NCBI GenBank assembly: GCA_018609965.1
Contig: JAHENP010000132.1
Coordinates: 1 to 15,074 of the forward strand
Length of the DNA stretch: 15,074 bases
Reading direction: 5' to 3'
Source: Haloferacaceae archaeon
Lineage (GTDB): Archaea > Halobacteriota > Halobacteria > Halobacteriales > Haloferacaceae
The notes under the pieces are model-generated. The model was not told the origin of the DNA and made no database searches. It was given only the letters and a program-made list of their open reading frames with translations. Positions 1-6,157 of this stretch are shown piece by piece (position 1 is the stretch's first letter; every line of letters begins with the position of its first letter). Both the position numbers and the translations under genes were made by a program.

Positions 1-188
1 AACAACGACGGAAACGAGAACGGTGTCCAGTTTCCGGTCGCGAACGCTCGCTCGAACACTGTCCCTCGTGTCGCCAACTCGTCTAACACCGGCGTGTGTG
101 CGGTGTCGTCGTACGCACCGACGGCGTCAACCCGTAAGGAGTCGACCGTGACGAGGAGGACGTTCGAGACCCCTGTGTCGTGGGCCAT
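1..188 (-). CDS. Sulfatase-family (alkaline phosphatase superfamily) protein, N-terminal part
   Basis: The first 62 residues of a gene that runs off the left edge. They begin MAHDTGVSNVLLVTVDSLR, and the N-V-L-L-x-T-V-D-S-L-R pattern with Asp16 is the metal-binding N-terminal strand of sulfatases. It is followed by TPVLDELATRGTVFERAFA (residues 32-50) and then T-P-F-S-F-P-S (55-61), the position where this family carries its nucleophile segment. Sulfatases hydrolyse sulfate esters; many haloarchaeal homologues are annotated only as sulfatase or arylsulfatase-like, some beside glycan genes. The ATG is well fixed because an in-frame TAG lies directly before it. It sits 68 bases downstream of the Panacea gene on the same strand, with its own TATA-like element. 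The substrate cannot be inferred. No signal peptide is visible. Confidence 0.85.
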   Translation of the reverse strand, partial: MAHDTGVSNVLLVTVDSLRVDAVGAYDDTAHTPVLDELATRGTVFERAFATGNWTPFSFPSL

Positions 189-211
189 CTACTCGGTGTC
201 TCGGGCCGGGC

Positions 212-219
212 CGTATTAG
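212..219 (-). promoter_or_regulatory. TATA-like element of the sulfatase gene
   Basis: On the minus strand the sequence CTAATACG lies 24-31 bases before the ATG at 188, in the short gap after the Panacea gene. The distance fits a leaderless haloarchaeal transcript, so the sulfatase may be transcribed independently of the upstream pair. Confidence 0.35.
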
Positions 220-256
220 GCGTGGTGAATCCCTGCGAGAAGGTGGAACACGTCTG

Positions 257-817
257 TCAGCGGAGATCACACAGCCCGTCGCAGTCCACCTCCGGCTCGG
301 CAGGGAGACGCAACTTCACCCTCTGCTCGAGATCCGAACTCCTGTCGAGGGCGTCACGGAACGCCGTGAACTGCATCGGGTCGTCTTCGGGAGTGTGCTC
401 GAACAGCCAACTGTCCTTGCTGAACTGTGCGAGGGTATCTGTGTCGACACCCGACGTGTAGTCGGAGACAGACTCGACGATCGTCTCTCGGCTGTCGTCC
501 ATCTTCGGGTTCGATCCGTCGGAGCTGTAGACGGTCGTCCTGTTGCCGTTCTTCAGACGCCTGTGCTCTGTGACACACTGTGAGTCCGACAGCGTCTCTG
601 ATACGTCCGGAGAGTAGGCACCGTACATGTACGGCCGGAACTCCGCACCGGTGAGACGACGCCGACAGTACGTGGTCGCGTACACTTCAGTTACGAATAC
701 GAGGTTCTGAAGCCGTGTCTCGGTTGTCTCCCCCTGTTCGTCCAGGAACCGACCCACCACACTGTCGAGGCTGTCACACCTCCTGTCGACGCCCTTATCT
801 TGTAATTTTACTGTCAT
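257..817 (-). CDS. Panacea-domain (SocA-like, DUF4065) protein, putative antitoxin
   Basis: A protein of 186 residues with a Panacea-type domain over about residues 33-155. The helical core LQNLVFVTEVYATTY (36-50) is followed by LTGAEFRPYMYGAYSP (55-70), matching the family pattern of a hydrophobic helix, a Gly, and a Y-G-x-Y-S/P turn. The later part contains FSKDSWLFEHTPEDDPMQF (132-150), as in haloarchaeal family members. Panacea domains are known as hyperpromiscuous antitoxin domains that neutralise varied toxins, including membrane-acting ones. The reading frame stays open upstream to 1003, but that stretch lies inside the membrane-protein gene. The ATG at 817 comes one base after the upstream stop and gives a normal domain length, so I chose it. 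The one-base gap implies co-transcription and coupled translation with the membrane protein. Codon use is less GC-biased than in the core genes. The antitoxin role is inferred. Confidence 0.8.
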   Translation of the reverse strand: MTVKLQDKGVDRRCDSLDSVVGRFLDEQGETTETRLQNLVFVTEVYATTYCRRRLTGAEFRPYMYGAYSPDVSETLSDSQCVTEHRRLKNGNRTTVYSSDGSNPKMDDSRETIVESVSDYTSGVDTDTLAQFSKDSWLFEHTPEDDPMQFTAFRDALDRSSDLEQRVKLRLPAEPEVDCDGLCDLR

Positions 818-818
818 T

Positions 819-1787
819 TTAGTTGTACGGTCGCACTCGACTCTCTGTTCTCGCTGTCTCTGTCTTTTCTCTCCCGCCGTGTAAATCATTTTCTCTGTTC
901 CTGACCGCCTCGCAGAAGTCATTAATAAGATATTCGATATAATTAAGCTTGTAGTCCCCAGATGCGTCGAAGAACACGAGACTGAGAGCGACGAGCGCTC
1001 CAATCAGGACCCCCACGTGTGTGGGGTCAAGTACGTCCAGTAGGACTGGTGGGTAGCGGAGCGCCGCCGGCACTAACGAGACGGGCGCGAACAGAACGGC
1101 GGTGTACGCTCCTGCGAGTCCGAGAAGCACGACCCACATCCCGCGACAGAAGGAGTACCTGGCCTGGAATCCCTCGGCTCTCGTCGGTGCAGAGGCGTCG
1201 ACGGTTGAGGTGACGACGGGGTACAACTGCCTGAACTCGCCGTACGTCTGGGACTCGACGTCCTCGGTGCCGCTGTCGTCGAATCGACGCACGTCGACAC
1301 CGAGCGCGACCTGACAGCACCGTCTGAACTCCTCTAACGCGAGGTCGTCCCGGTCCGAACGTCGTCGGTCCTCCTGTGGGTCGAAGTACCGGCCAAGGCG
1401 GTTCTGAAACAGGCGTCTGTGGCTCTTGAGACCGTCGTTGATCCCCCAGTACCGTCGGGCGAGCCACCGAGAGCCTGGCCAGTCACCGAGAAGCCCGTCG
1501 TCCGTCAGCCTCCAGTAGCTGTTGTAGGCGAACTTCCCGACGACGTACACAGCCTTCTCCGCGTTGTCGGCCAACGTGTGGACGGCCTGTCCGACGATCA
1601 GTCCAGTGAAGACTGCGACGAGGGCCAACGCCGTGAGGACGGCGAAGGTGAGTCTGCTTTCCCCGTCGACGGGCTGGACGGGGAGTCCGGGTGACAGAGA
1701 GTAGATACCGACAGAGAGAACGACCCCCGGGATCGACTTCCCGAAGAAGTCGTACGGGTCGAGGACGTTCGCTACTCTGTTCGACAT
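819..1787 (-). CDS. Multi-pass membrane protein of unknown function, putative effector paired with the Panacea protein
   Basis: A 322-residue protein that I do not recognise by name. Hydrophobic segments lie at about 18-36, 46-68, 215-235 and 256-273, giving a layout of two helices, a roughly 145-residue soluble domain, two helices, and a basic/acidic tail. The start NVLDPYDFFGKSIPG resembles an amphipathic entry into the membrane. The central domain is rich in Arg, Trp and Tyr (SRWLARRYWGINDGLKSHRRLF, about 106-127), with a paired Cys at 157-158. It has no Walker, protease or nuclease motif that I can see. It is the first gene of a unit with the Panacea gene, which starts one base after its stop. 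By context it could be a membrane-acting toxin or defence effector restrained by the Panacea protein. A housekeeping membrane protein with an unrelated neighbour is also possible. The 3' part is locally AT-rich. Confidence 0.75.
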   Translation of the reverse strand: MSNRVANVLDPYDFFGKSIPGVVLSVGIYSLSPGLPVQPVDGESRLTFAVLTALALVAVFTGLIVGQAVHTLADNAEKAVYVVGKFAYNSYWRLTDDGLLGDWPGSRWLARRYWGINDGLKSHRRLFQNRLGRYFDPQEDRRRSDRDDLALEEFRRCCQVALGVDVRRFDDSGTEDVESQTYGEFRQLYPVVTSTVDASAPTRAEGFQARYSFCRGMWVVLLGLAGAYTAVLFAPVSLVPAALRYPPVLLDVLDPTHVGVLIGALVALSLVFFDASGDYKLNYIEYLINDFCEAVRNRENDLHGGREKTETARTESRVRPYN

Positions 1788-1810
1788 ACGATGTGCGTTC
1801 TCTGTCCCAC

Positions 1811-1818
1811 TACTATGT
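1811..1818 (-). promoter_or_regulatory. TATA-like element of the membrane protein/Panacea operon
   Basis: The minus-strand sequence ACATAGTA lies 24-31 bases before the ATG at 1787, in the 145-base divergent region shared with the prepilin peptidase gene. The spacing fits a leaderless transcript. Confidence 0.35.
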
Positions 1819-1903
1819 GACTATCGGTTTGAATCTAGACGTAGGGTGGGGGTGCGTACGGCTTCCTCGTCCGTCTGACGCCCGACGGATTCGACCCGAA
1901 CGT

Positions 1904-1910
1904 CTTTGTA
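1904..1910 (+). promoter_or_regulatory. TATA-like element of the prepilin peptidase gene
   Basis: CTTTGTA lies 23-29 bases before the ATG at 1933, directly upstream of a run of G residues. This supports starting the protein at MALGV rather than at the earlier in-frame ATG at 1906, which overlaps the element. Confidence 0.35.
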
Positions 1911-1932
1911 CCGGGGGGCGACCACCCACTGT

Positions 1933-3144
1933 ATGGCTCTGGGCGTCGCATCGTCGGCCGATCTCCTGCGGCTGCTCGTCGTCCCCGTGTTCGCGTGGGC
2001 GGCCTACCGCGACGTGCGGACCCGGCGGCTCCCCAACTGGCTGTGGCCGCCGCTCGTGCTCGTCGGGGTGGTGGCGCTCGCCCTCGACGTGTTCGCCCGA
2101 CTCCCGTTGGCCGACGACCGGTTGTTCCTCGTGCAGACCGGGTTCGCGCTCGGTTTCCTCCTCCCGTTCGCCTTTCTGGCGTACTGGTTCCGGGCGTTCG
2201 GCGGCGCCGACGCGAAGGCGATCGCGACGTTAGCGGTCGTGTTCCCCGTCACCCCAGCCTACCGGCTCCCGGCGACGGCCGTGGCGGCGCTCCCGCCGGA
2301 GGTGGTCACCCGACTCCCGCGGCTGTCGTTCCCGATGTTCCCGTCCGTGCTGGGGGTGGCGGCGATGGCCGTGTTGACGAACGCCGTCTTGGTCGCGTTC
2401 GGCTACGTGGTCTGGCTCACCCTCCGGAATCTGGCTGCCGGCCGGCTCTCACTCGCGGTGGTGTTAGGCCGGCCGACGCCGGTCGAGACCGTCACCGACC
2501 GCCACGGGACGTTGCTCGTCACCGACGGCTGGCTCCCCCGAACCGGGTTGGACCTGGACGCACTGCGGATGTACCTCCGGTGGCGTGGCTGTACGCTCGC
2601 GGAACTGCGCGCAGACCAGACTCTCCGGCACCCCGACACCGTCACGGAGACGTTCGAGCCGACCGACGGCGCACGCCACCGCGACCCGGAGTGGCCGCGT
2701 CTCCGCGAGGGCGGTCCCGGCCGCGACGACCCACCCGAGCACGACCGCCCGGGCGACCCGACACGACCCGACGAGTGGGCCGGCACTGGGTTCGTCCCCG
2801 CAGAGGTGCGGCGTGTCGACGGCGGTGAGAGCCGGCGAGTGGACAGATCCGACCCAGAGACGACCGACGAGTCGCCAACCCAGACTGACGAGACGACCGA
2901 CACAGGCGACGAGCCGGAGCCAGACCCCTGGGCGGCCGCGGCGTTCCTCGACGACATCGACGGCTCGGCGTACGGCACCACGCCGGATCGACTCCGAGCG
3001 GGACTGGAGTCGCTGACGGCCGCCGAGACGGTGTGGGTGTCTCCGGGACTCCCGTTCGTCGTCCCGTTGTTCGGCGGGCTGGTTGTCGCGCTCACGCTCG
3101 GTGACGCCGTGACGCTGGCACTGCGTGCCGTCGGGTTCGCCTGA
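1933..3144 (+). CDS. pibD: Type IV prepilin/prearchaellin peptidase (A24 family, PibD-like)
   Basis: A 403-residue aspartic membrane protease that removes class III signal peptides from pilins and archaellins at the cytoplasmic face of the membrane. The two catalytic aspartates of the family are visible: Asp27 in YRDVRTRRLPN after the first membrane helix, and Asp93 in FGGADAKAI, the GxGD-like motif. Hydrophobic helices lie at about 10-24, 37-55, 67-87, 94-106 and 140-162. A soluble part follows, with a conserved-looking block at 183-228 and an acidic Pro/Asp/Thr-rich linker at about 232-335. A final hydrophobic segment (about 372-400) returns the chain to the membrane. The long linker is probably a variable, disordered halophilic insertion. 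The gene stands alone, diverging from the membrane/Panacea operon and converging on priL with a 20-base gap. Confidence 0.88.
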   Translation: MALGVASSADLLRLLVVPVFAWAAYRDVRTRRLPNWLWPPLVLVGVVALALDVFARLPLADDRLFLVQTGFALGFLLPFAFLAYWFRAFGGADAKAIATLAVVFPVTPAYRLPATAVAALPPEVVTRLPRLSFPMFPSVLGVAAMAVLTNAVLVAFGYVVWLTLRNLAAGRLSLAVVLGRPTPVETVTDRHGTLLVTDGWLPRTGLDLDALRMYLRWRGCTLAELRADQTLRHPDTVTETFEPTDGARHRDPEWPRLREGGPGRDDPPEHDRPGDPTRPDEWAGTGFVPAEVRRVDGGESRRVDRSDPETTDESPTQTDETTDTGDEPEPDPWAAAAFLDDIDGSAYGTTPDRLRAGLESLTAAETVWVSPGLPFVVPLFGGLVVALTLGDAVTLALRAVGFA

Positions 3145-3164
3145 GCCGTCGCCCCCGGCGGGTC

Positions 3165-4247
3165 TCAGTCCGCCGGCTCCGGCTCCCGGTCGCGCCAGCC
3201 GGTCGGATCGTCGACCTCCTGGAGCCGTCGCCCGTAGTAGTCCAACGGGTGGCCAGCGACAGCGCGGTGGTCGGCTTCGTTCTCACAGATTCCGTACGCC
3301 GACAGCGTCGCACACGATGGCGGCGGGTACTGGCTCCCGTTGCGGTCTCGGAGCGTCGCGGCGGTCTCTCCGACCGTCTCCACGTCGATCCCGCCCTGTG
3401 TGAACTTCACCAATCCCTCCTCGGTGTCGAGCCCGATCGCGATCAAAAACGACAGCAACGCGAACCGAGCCTGCGGCGAGACAGCCTCGCCGGCACGAAC
3501 CCGTTCGAGCAGTCCGGCGAGACACGGCGGAAAAAGCTCCGGGACGACGATCTCCACGTCGGTCGTCCCCGTCCGCTCGGCGAGCAACGCCCGGAGGTCG
3601 GCGACTTCCCGTTCCAACTCCGTCGCGATCGGGTCACCGACGCCGTCGAACGGCAACCCCTCGGCGACCCGCGTCTCCACCGCCGCACGGAGGAGCCGGT
3701 ACAGCTCCTCGCGTTCGATCCGAACCTCGCCGTCGGCGAGTTCCCGGTTCACCAACCGCCAGTCGTCACCCCACCCGGGGTCGAGCAGGTCGAGGTACGC
3801 CCCGACCGCCAGCCGGAACCACTGCGGCTCCGGGGCGCCACGGGGTGCCGGCTCCGGCCGACACCGGCCGGCGAGGTCGAACTCCCGGAGCAACGCCTGG
3901 AGCGTGATCCGGTCGGGACGGCCGTCGTCGCGGTCGAAGTCCGTCCGGAACCGGTCGTGAGCCGTCTTCGCCTCCGCGAGGGCGTACTTCTCGACGGCGG
4001 CGTCCGCCTCCAACAACGACACCAGGATGCGCGCCACCGGGTACGACAACAGCTCCTCGCGTGCACCCCACTCCCTGGGGGTCTCGCTTTCTGTCGTCCC
4101 CTCCAACAACGCCCGTTCGACACGCTCGCCCGCTCGGTCGACGACCGGGTCGTCCGTCGCGACCAGCGTCGCGAGTTCGACACCTGCCTCCCGGACTGCA
4201 CTGCGGGCGCTGGCGAGAAACGGGTACCGGGCGTCGAGCGGGTCCAC
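3165..4247 (-). CDS. priL: DNA primase large subunit PriL
   Basis: This is the large, regulatory subunit of archaeal primase. It works with the catalytic subunit PriS to make primers at the replication fork and carries a C-terminal 4Fe-4S domain. The 360-residue product begins MDPLDARYPFLASARSAV, the usual haloarchaeal PriL start. The helical core YPVARILVSLL with KYALAEAKTAHDRF lies at about 69-100. The C-terminal domain has FPPCLAGLLERV (Cys242), RFALLSFLIAIGLDTEEGLVKF, YPPPSCATLSAYGIC (Cys312, Cys321) and GHPLDYYGRRL. I chose the GTG at 4247 over an open frame reaching 4412, because it gives the family length and has a TATA-like element 27-34 bases upstream; the longer frame runs into minD. 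A fourth cluster cysteine is not visible where expected, as discussed in the findings. priS is not in the window. Confidence 0.93.
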   Translation of the reverse strand: MDPLDARYPFLASARSAVREAGVELATLVATDDPVVDRAGERVERALLEGTTESETPREWGAREELLSYPVARILVSLLEADAAVEKYALAEAKTAHDRFRTDFDRDDGRPDRITLQALLREFDLAGRCRPEPAPRGAPEPQWFRLAVGAYLDLLDPGWGDDWRLVNRELADGEVRIEREELYRLLRAAVETRVAEGLPFDGVGDPIATELEREVADLRALLAERTGTTDVEIVVPELFPPCLAGLLERVRAGEAVSPQARFALLSFLIAIGLDTEEGLVKFTQGGIDVETVGETAATLRDRNGSQYPPPSCATLSAYGICENEADHRAVAGHPLDYYGRRLQEVDDPTGWRDREPEPAD

Positions 4248-4273
4248 AGTTGGCCGTGGTTCGTCGGGTCTCC

Positions 4274-4281
4274 GTGTAAGG
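4274..4281 (-). promoter_or_regulatory. TATA-like element of priL
   Basis: The minus-strand sequence CCTTACAC lies 27-34 bases before the GTG at 4247, in the 109-base gap after minD. It suggests priL has its own promoter and supports the GTG start. Confidence 0.4.
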
Positions 4282-4356
4282 CCTGCGGTCGCGGTCGAAC
4301 TGCCGGTCGTCCCGTCGCCCGCGGCGACTCTGGCACACCGCCCGTCCCTCGTCTCG

Positions 4357-5157
4357 TCAGAACCGGTCCCCGCCGTCGGCGGCGGTGTCGACGTTTCCGA
4401 ACTGGAACCCACCGGTGTCGCCGCCGGCCCCCATCCCGATCAGATCGGGCCGTTTCCGGAGTTCCTCCGTGATCCCGCGGTATGCGACGGCGGCGTCGCT
4501 GCTGGGGCTGTGTGCGACCACCGGCACACCCGCGTCCTGTGACTCCGGGACGGCCGCGTCCTGCGGGACGTGGCCCAACAGGTCCGTGTCGAGGAACTGC
4601 GCGATCCGTTCTGCCGGCGGCGACCGCCCGGTGCCGGACTTTGTGAGAACGACCCCGCCGACCGGCGCACCCGCCCGCCGGGCGACGGACATCGTCTTGT
4701 CGGCGTCACGCACGGAGGCGACCCGCGGGGTCGACACCAGAATCGTCGCGTCCGCGGCTCCCGTCGGAACGACCGTCTCGCGGCTCACCCCCGCGCCGGT
4801 GTCGATCACGACCGCGTCGTACCGGCCCTGGAGCGCGTCGACCACCTCCGGGAACAACGACACGTTGGCGTCCGTGAACCCCTCTAAGCTGGTCCCGCTC
4901 GGCACGAGATCGAACCCGCCGGGCGCGGGGTAGACGGCCGACTCCACCCCCGCACGCCCCGCCAACACCTCGTGGAGCGACGGCCGACCCCCCACCTCCA
5001 CGTCGAGGAAGTCGACCGCGTTGGCCATCGCCAGATCCGCCTCGACGACGACCACCGCACGTCCGTCCGCGCCCAGCGCCGCGGCGAGATTGAGGCTGGT
5101 GGTGGTCTTTCCCACACCCCCCTTCGCGCCCGCGACTGCGAGGACACGTCCGTTCAC
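4357..5157 (-). CDS. MinD/ParA-family P-loop ATPase
   Basis: A 266-residue ATPase of the MinD/ParA (SIMIBI) class. The deviant Walker A motif is AKGGVGKTT (11-19), with signature Lys12 and P-loop Lys17. The switch I region is EADLAMANAVDF (39-50), and Walker B is YDAVVIDTGAG (113-123), ending in Asp119. The block LVSTPRVASVRDADKT (140-154) is typical of archaeal MinD-like proteins. Such ATPases bind membranes or nucleoid partners and position cellular structures; haloarchaea encode several paralogues that affect placement of archaella and chemoreceptors. The C-terminal tail (about 240-266) is Gly/Asp-rich and not an obvious amphipathic membrane-targeting helix, so the localisation mode is unclear. 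It precedes priL on the same strand, but the 109-base gap and a separate TATA-like box argue against obligatory co-transcription. The paralogue number cannot be assigned. Confidence 0.9.
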   Translation of the reverse strand: MNGRVLAVAGAKGGVGKTTTSLNLAAALGADGRAVVVVEADLAMANAVDFLDVEVGGRPSLHEVLAGRAGVESAVYPAPGGFDLVPSGTSLEGFTDANVSLFPEVVDALQGRYDAVVIDTGAGVSRETVVPTGAADATILVSTPRVASVRDADKTMSVARRAGAPVGGVVLTKSGTGRSPPAERIAQFLDTDLLGHVPQDAAVPESQDAGVPVVAHSPSSDAAVAYRGITEELRKRPDLIGMGAGGDTGGFQFGNVDTAADGGDRF

Positions 5158-5178
5158 ACAACCAGAAGGTGTGCGACC

Positions 5179-5186
5179 GTACTTAG
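5179..5186 (-). promoter_or_regulatory. TATA-like element of the MinD-like gene
   Basis: The minus-strand sequence CTAAGTAC lies 22-29 bases before the ATG at 5157. A cluster of tandem repeats (5214-5286) starts about 27 bases further upstream. Confidence 0.35.
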
Positions 5187-5213
5187 TTCACTCGGCGCCG
5201 GTCGCATTGTTGA

Positions 5214-5286
5214 TACGAGTCGTGGTCGCCGGCGTCGGCACGAGTTGCGGTCGCCGACTGTCGGTACGAGTCGCGGTCGCCGACGG
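5214..5286. repeat. Three degenerate tandem repeats of 25, 26 and 22 bases
   Basis: Units start at 5214, 5239 and 5265 and share the core ACGAGTYGYGGTCGCCG, followed by a variable end finishing in CGG. They fill most of the 133-base gap between the GNAT gene and the MinD-like gene, just upstream of the MinD TATA-like element. They could be operator sites or a decayed tandem duplication. Confidence 0.75.
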
Positions 5287-5290
5287 ACCA

Positions 5291-6040
5291 CTACAGGTAG
5301 CTGGCGTCCCACCGGGTCGCCTTCCGTCGGTTGCCACAGCCACACTCCACCCGGCCCATCGCGTCCATCGTGTCGGCGACGCTGTCACAGGCACCACAGA
5401 GGAACCCCCGGCGGTCGGTGCGGTCGCGGTCCTCGTAGGTGACGTAGAACGGCGCGTTCCCGCCCCGTTCCCCCTCATCTAACGCGACGTACAGCTGGTC
5501 GCCGTCTGCGCCCGTCCGCACCTCCGTCAGCAGCTGCTCCCCGCTACCGTCGACGAACTTCGAGTAGAGCCGCTCGGTGAACGTCTCGCCGCCGATGTCC
5601 ACGTCGCGGTCGCCGACGGTGGAGAACCCCTCCTCGGCGTAGAACTCCGCGCCCGTCTCGTTGGCCGCGAGCACCCGCCCCTCGATCCGTTCGACGCCAC
5701 GCCCCCGCAGTTCCCGCTCACACCGGGTGAGCAGGTCGCGTCCGATCCCCCGGCCACGCTCGTCGGGGTCGACGTGGAGCCAGTCGATCTCCCCGACCGG
5801 ATCGCGCCGTTCGACGTAGTAGCTCTGGACGAACCCGACCACGCCGTCGTCGTCTGCGACGAGAAACACTGCGTCCTCGTCGTCGATCTCTGCGGCGAGA
5901 TCGTCAGTGTCGTACCACGAGCCGACCGCCTCCTCGATCACTGCCTCCGAGAGCGCGTGGGCGTACGACGCCGCTGTCGACTCGCGGGCGAGCCGTCTGA
6001 TCGCGTCCACGTCTCCCGCCGTCGCGGTGCGAATCTGCAT
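5291..6040 (-). CDS. GNAT N-acetyltransferase with C-terminal zinc-ribbon (DUF5816-like) domain
   Basis: A 249-residue two-domain protein. The N-terminal GNAT domain (about 1-165) starts MQIRTATAGDVDAIRRLA. It has the acetyl-CoA pyrophosphate-binding motif in WLHVDPDERGRGIGRDLL (87-104), with R-G-R-G-I-G at 95-100, and the motif B region NETGAEFYAEEGFSTVGDR (127-145). The C-terminal part (about 168-249) carries CGAC (215-218) and CGC (233-235) within MDAMGRVECGCGNRRKATRWDASYL, a likely zinc ribbon of a type seen in haloarchaeal DUF5816 proteins. It probably transfers an acetyl group to a protein or small amine; the substrate is unknown. An ATG nine codons upstream is in frame, but MQIRT is the usual GNAT start and lies the right distance below a TATA-like element. 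It diverges from the dehydrogenase gene. Confidence 0.85.
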   Translation of the reverse strand: MQIRTATAGDVDAIRRLARESTAASYAHALSEAVIEEAVGSWYDTDDLAAEIDDEDAVFLVADDDGVVGFVQSYYVERRDPVGEIDWLHVDPDERGRGIGRDLLTRCERELRGRGVERIEGRVLAANETGAEFYAEEGFSTVGDRDVDIGGETFTERLYSKFVDGSGEQLLTEVRTGADGDQLYVALDEGERGGNAPFYVTYEDRDRTDRRGFLCGACDSVADTMDAMGRVECGCGNRRKATRWDASYL

Positions 6041-6062
6041 GTCGCCCGGTACGACCCCCCGG

Positions 6063-6070
6063 TACATAAC
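6063..6070 (-). promoter_or_regulatory. TATA-like element of the GNAT gene
   Basis: The minus-strand sequence GTTATGTA lies 23-30 bases before the ATG at 6040. It contains the alternative upstream ATG, so a leaderless mRNA starting at 6040 is favoured. Confidence 0.4.
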
Positions 6071-6128
6071 TGCGTCCCGTCACCCCGCGACAGGAGAGTC
6101 CCGCGACCGACTCGACTGTTCCACCGGA

Positions 6129-6135
6129 GTTTTGC
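6129..6135 (+). promoter_or_regulatory. TATA-like element of the SDR gene
   Basis: GTTTTGC lies 23-29 bases before the GTG at 6158. The same TTTTGC element at the same distance precedes the metallo-hydrolase gene near 13495. Confidence 0.35.
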
Positions 6136-6157
6136 GGCTCGGACCGCAGGCTCGCGT

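Noticed and set aside
818..1003. 62-codon upstream extension of the Panacea frame
   Set aside because: It lies wholly inside the membrane-protein gene in another frame and carries no domain sequence. The ATG at 817 follows the upstream stop by one base.
4248..4412. N-terminal extension of PriL by 55 residues to an ATG at 4412
   Set aside because: The extension overlaps the 3' end of the MinD-like gene, is low-complexity Thr/Gly-rich and has no family counterpart. The GTG at 4247 gives the normal length and has a TATA-like element.
5214..5286. CRISPR-like array
   Set aside because: Copies are adjacent with no spacers, degenerate, only three in number, and no cas genes are nearby. The same holds for the other three repeat sets.
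5774..6157. 128-codon upstream extension of the SDR gene
   Set aside because: It overlaps the GNAT gene antisense, contains no ATG upstream of the SDR fold that matches SDRs, and the SDR fold starts right after the GTG at 6158.
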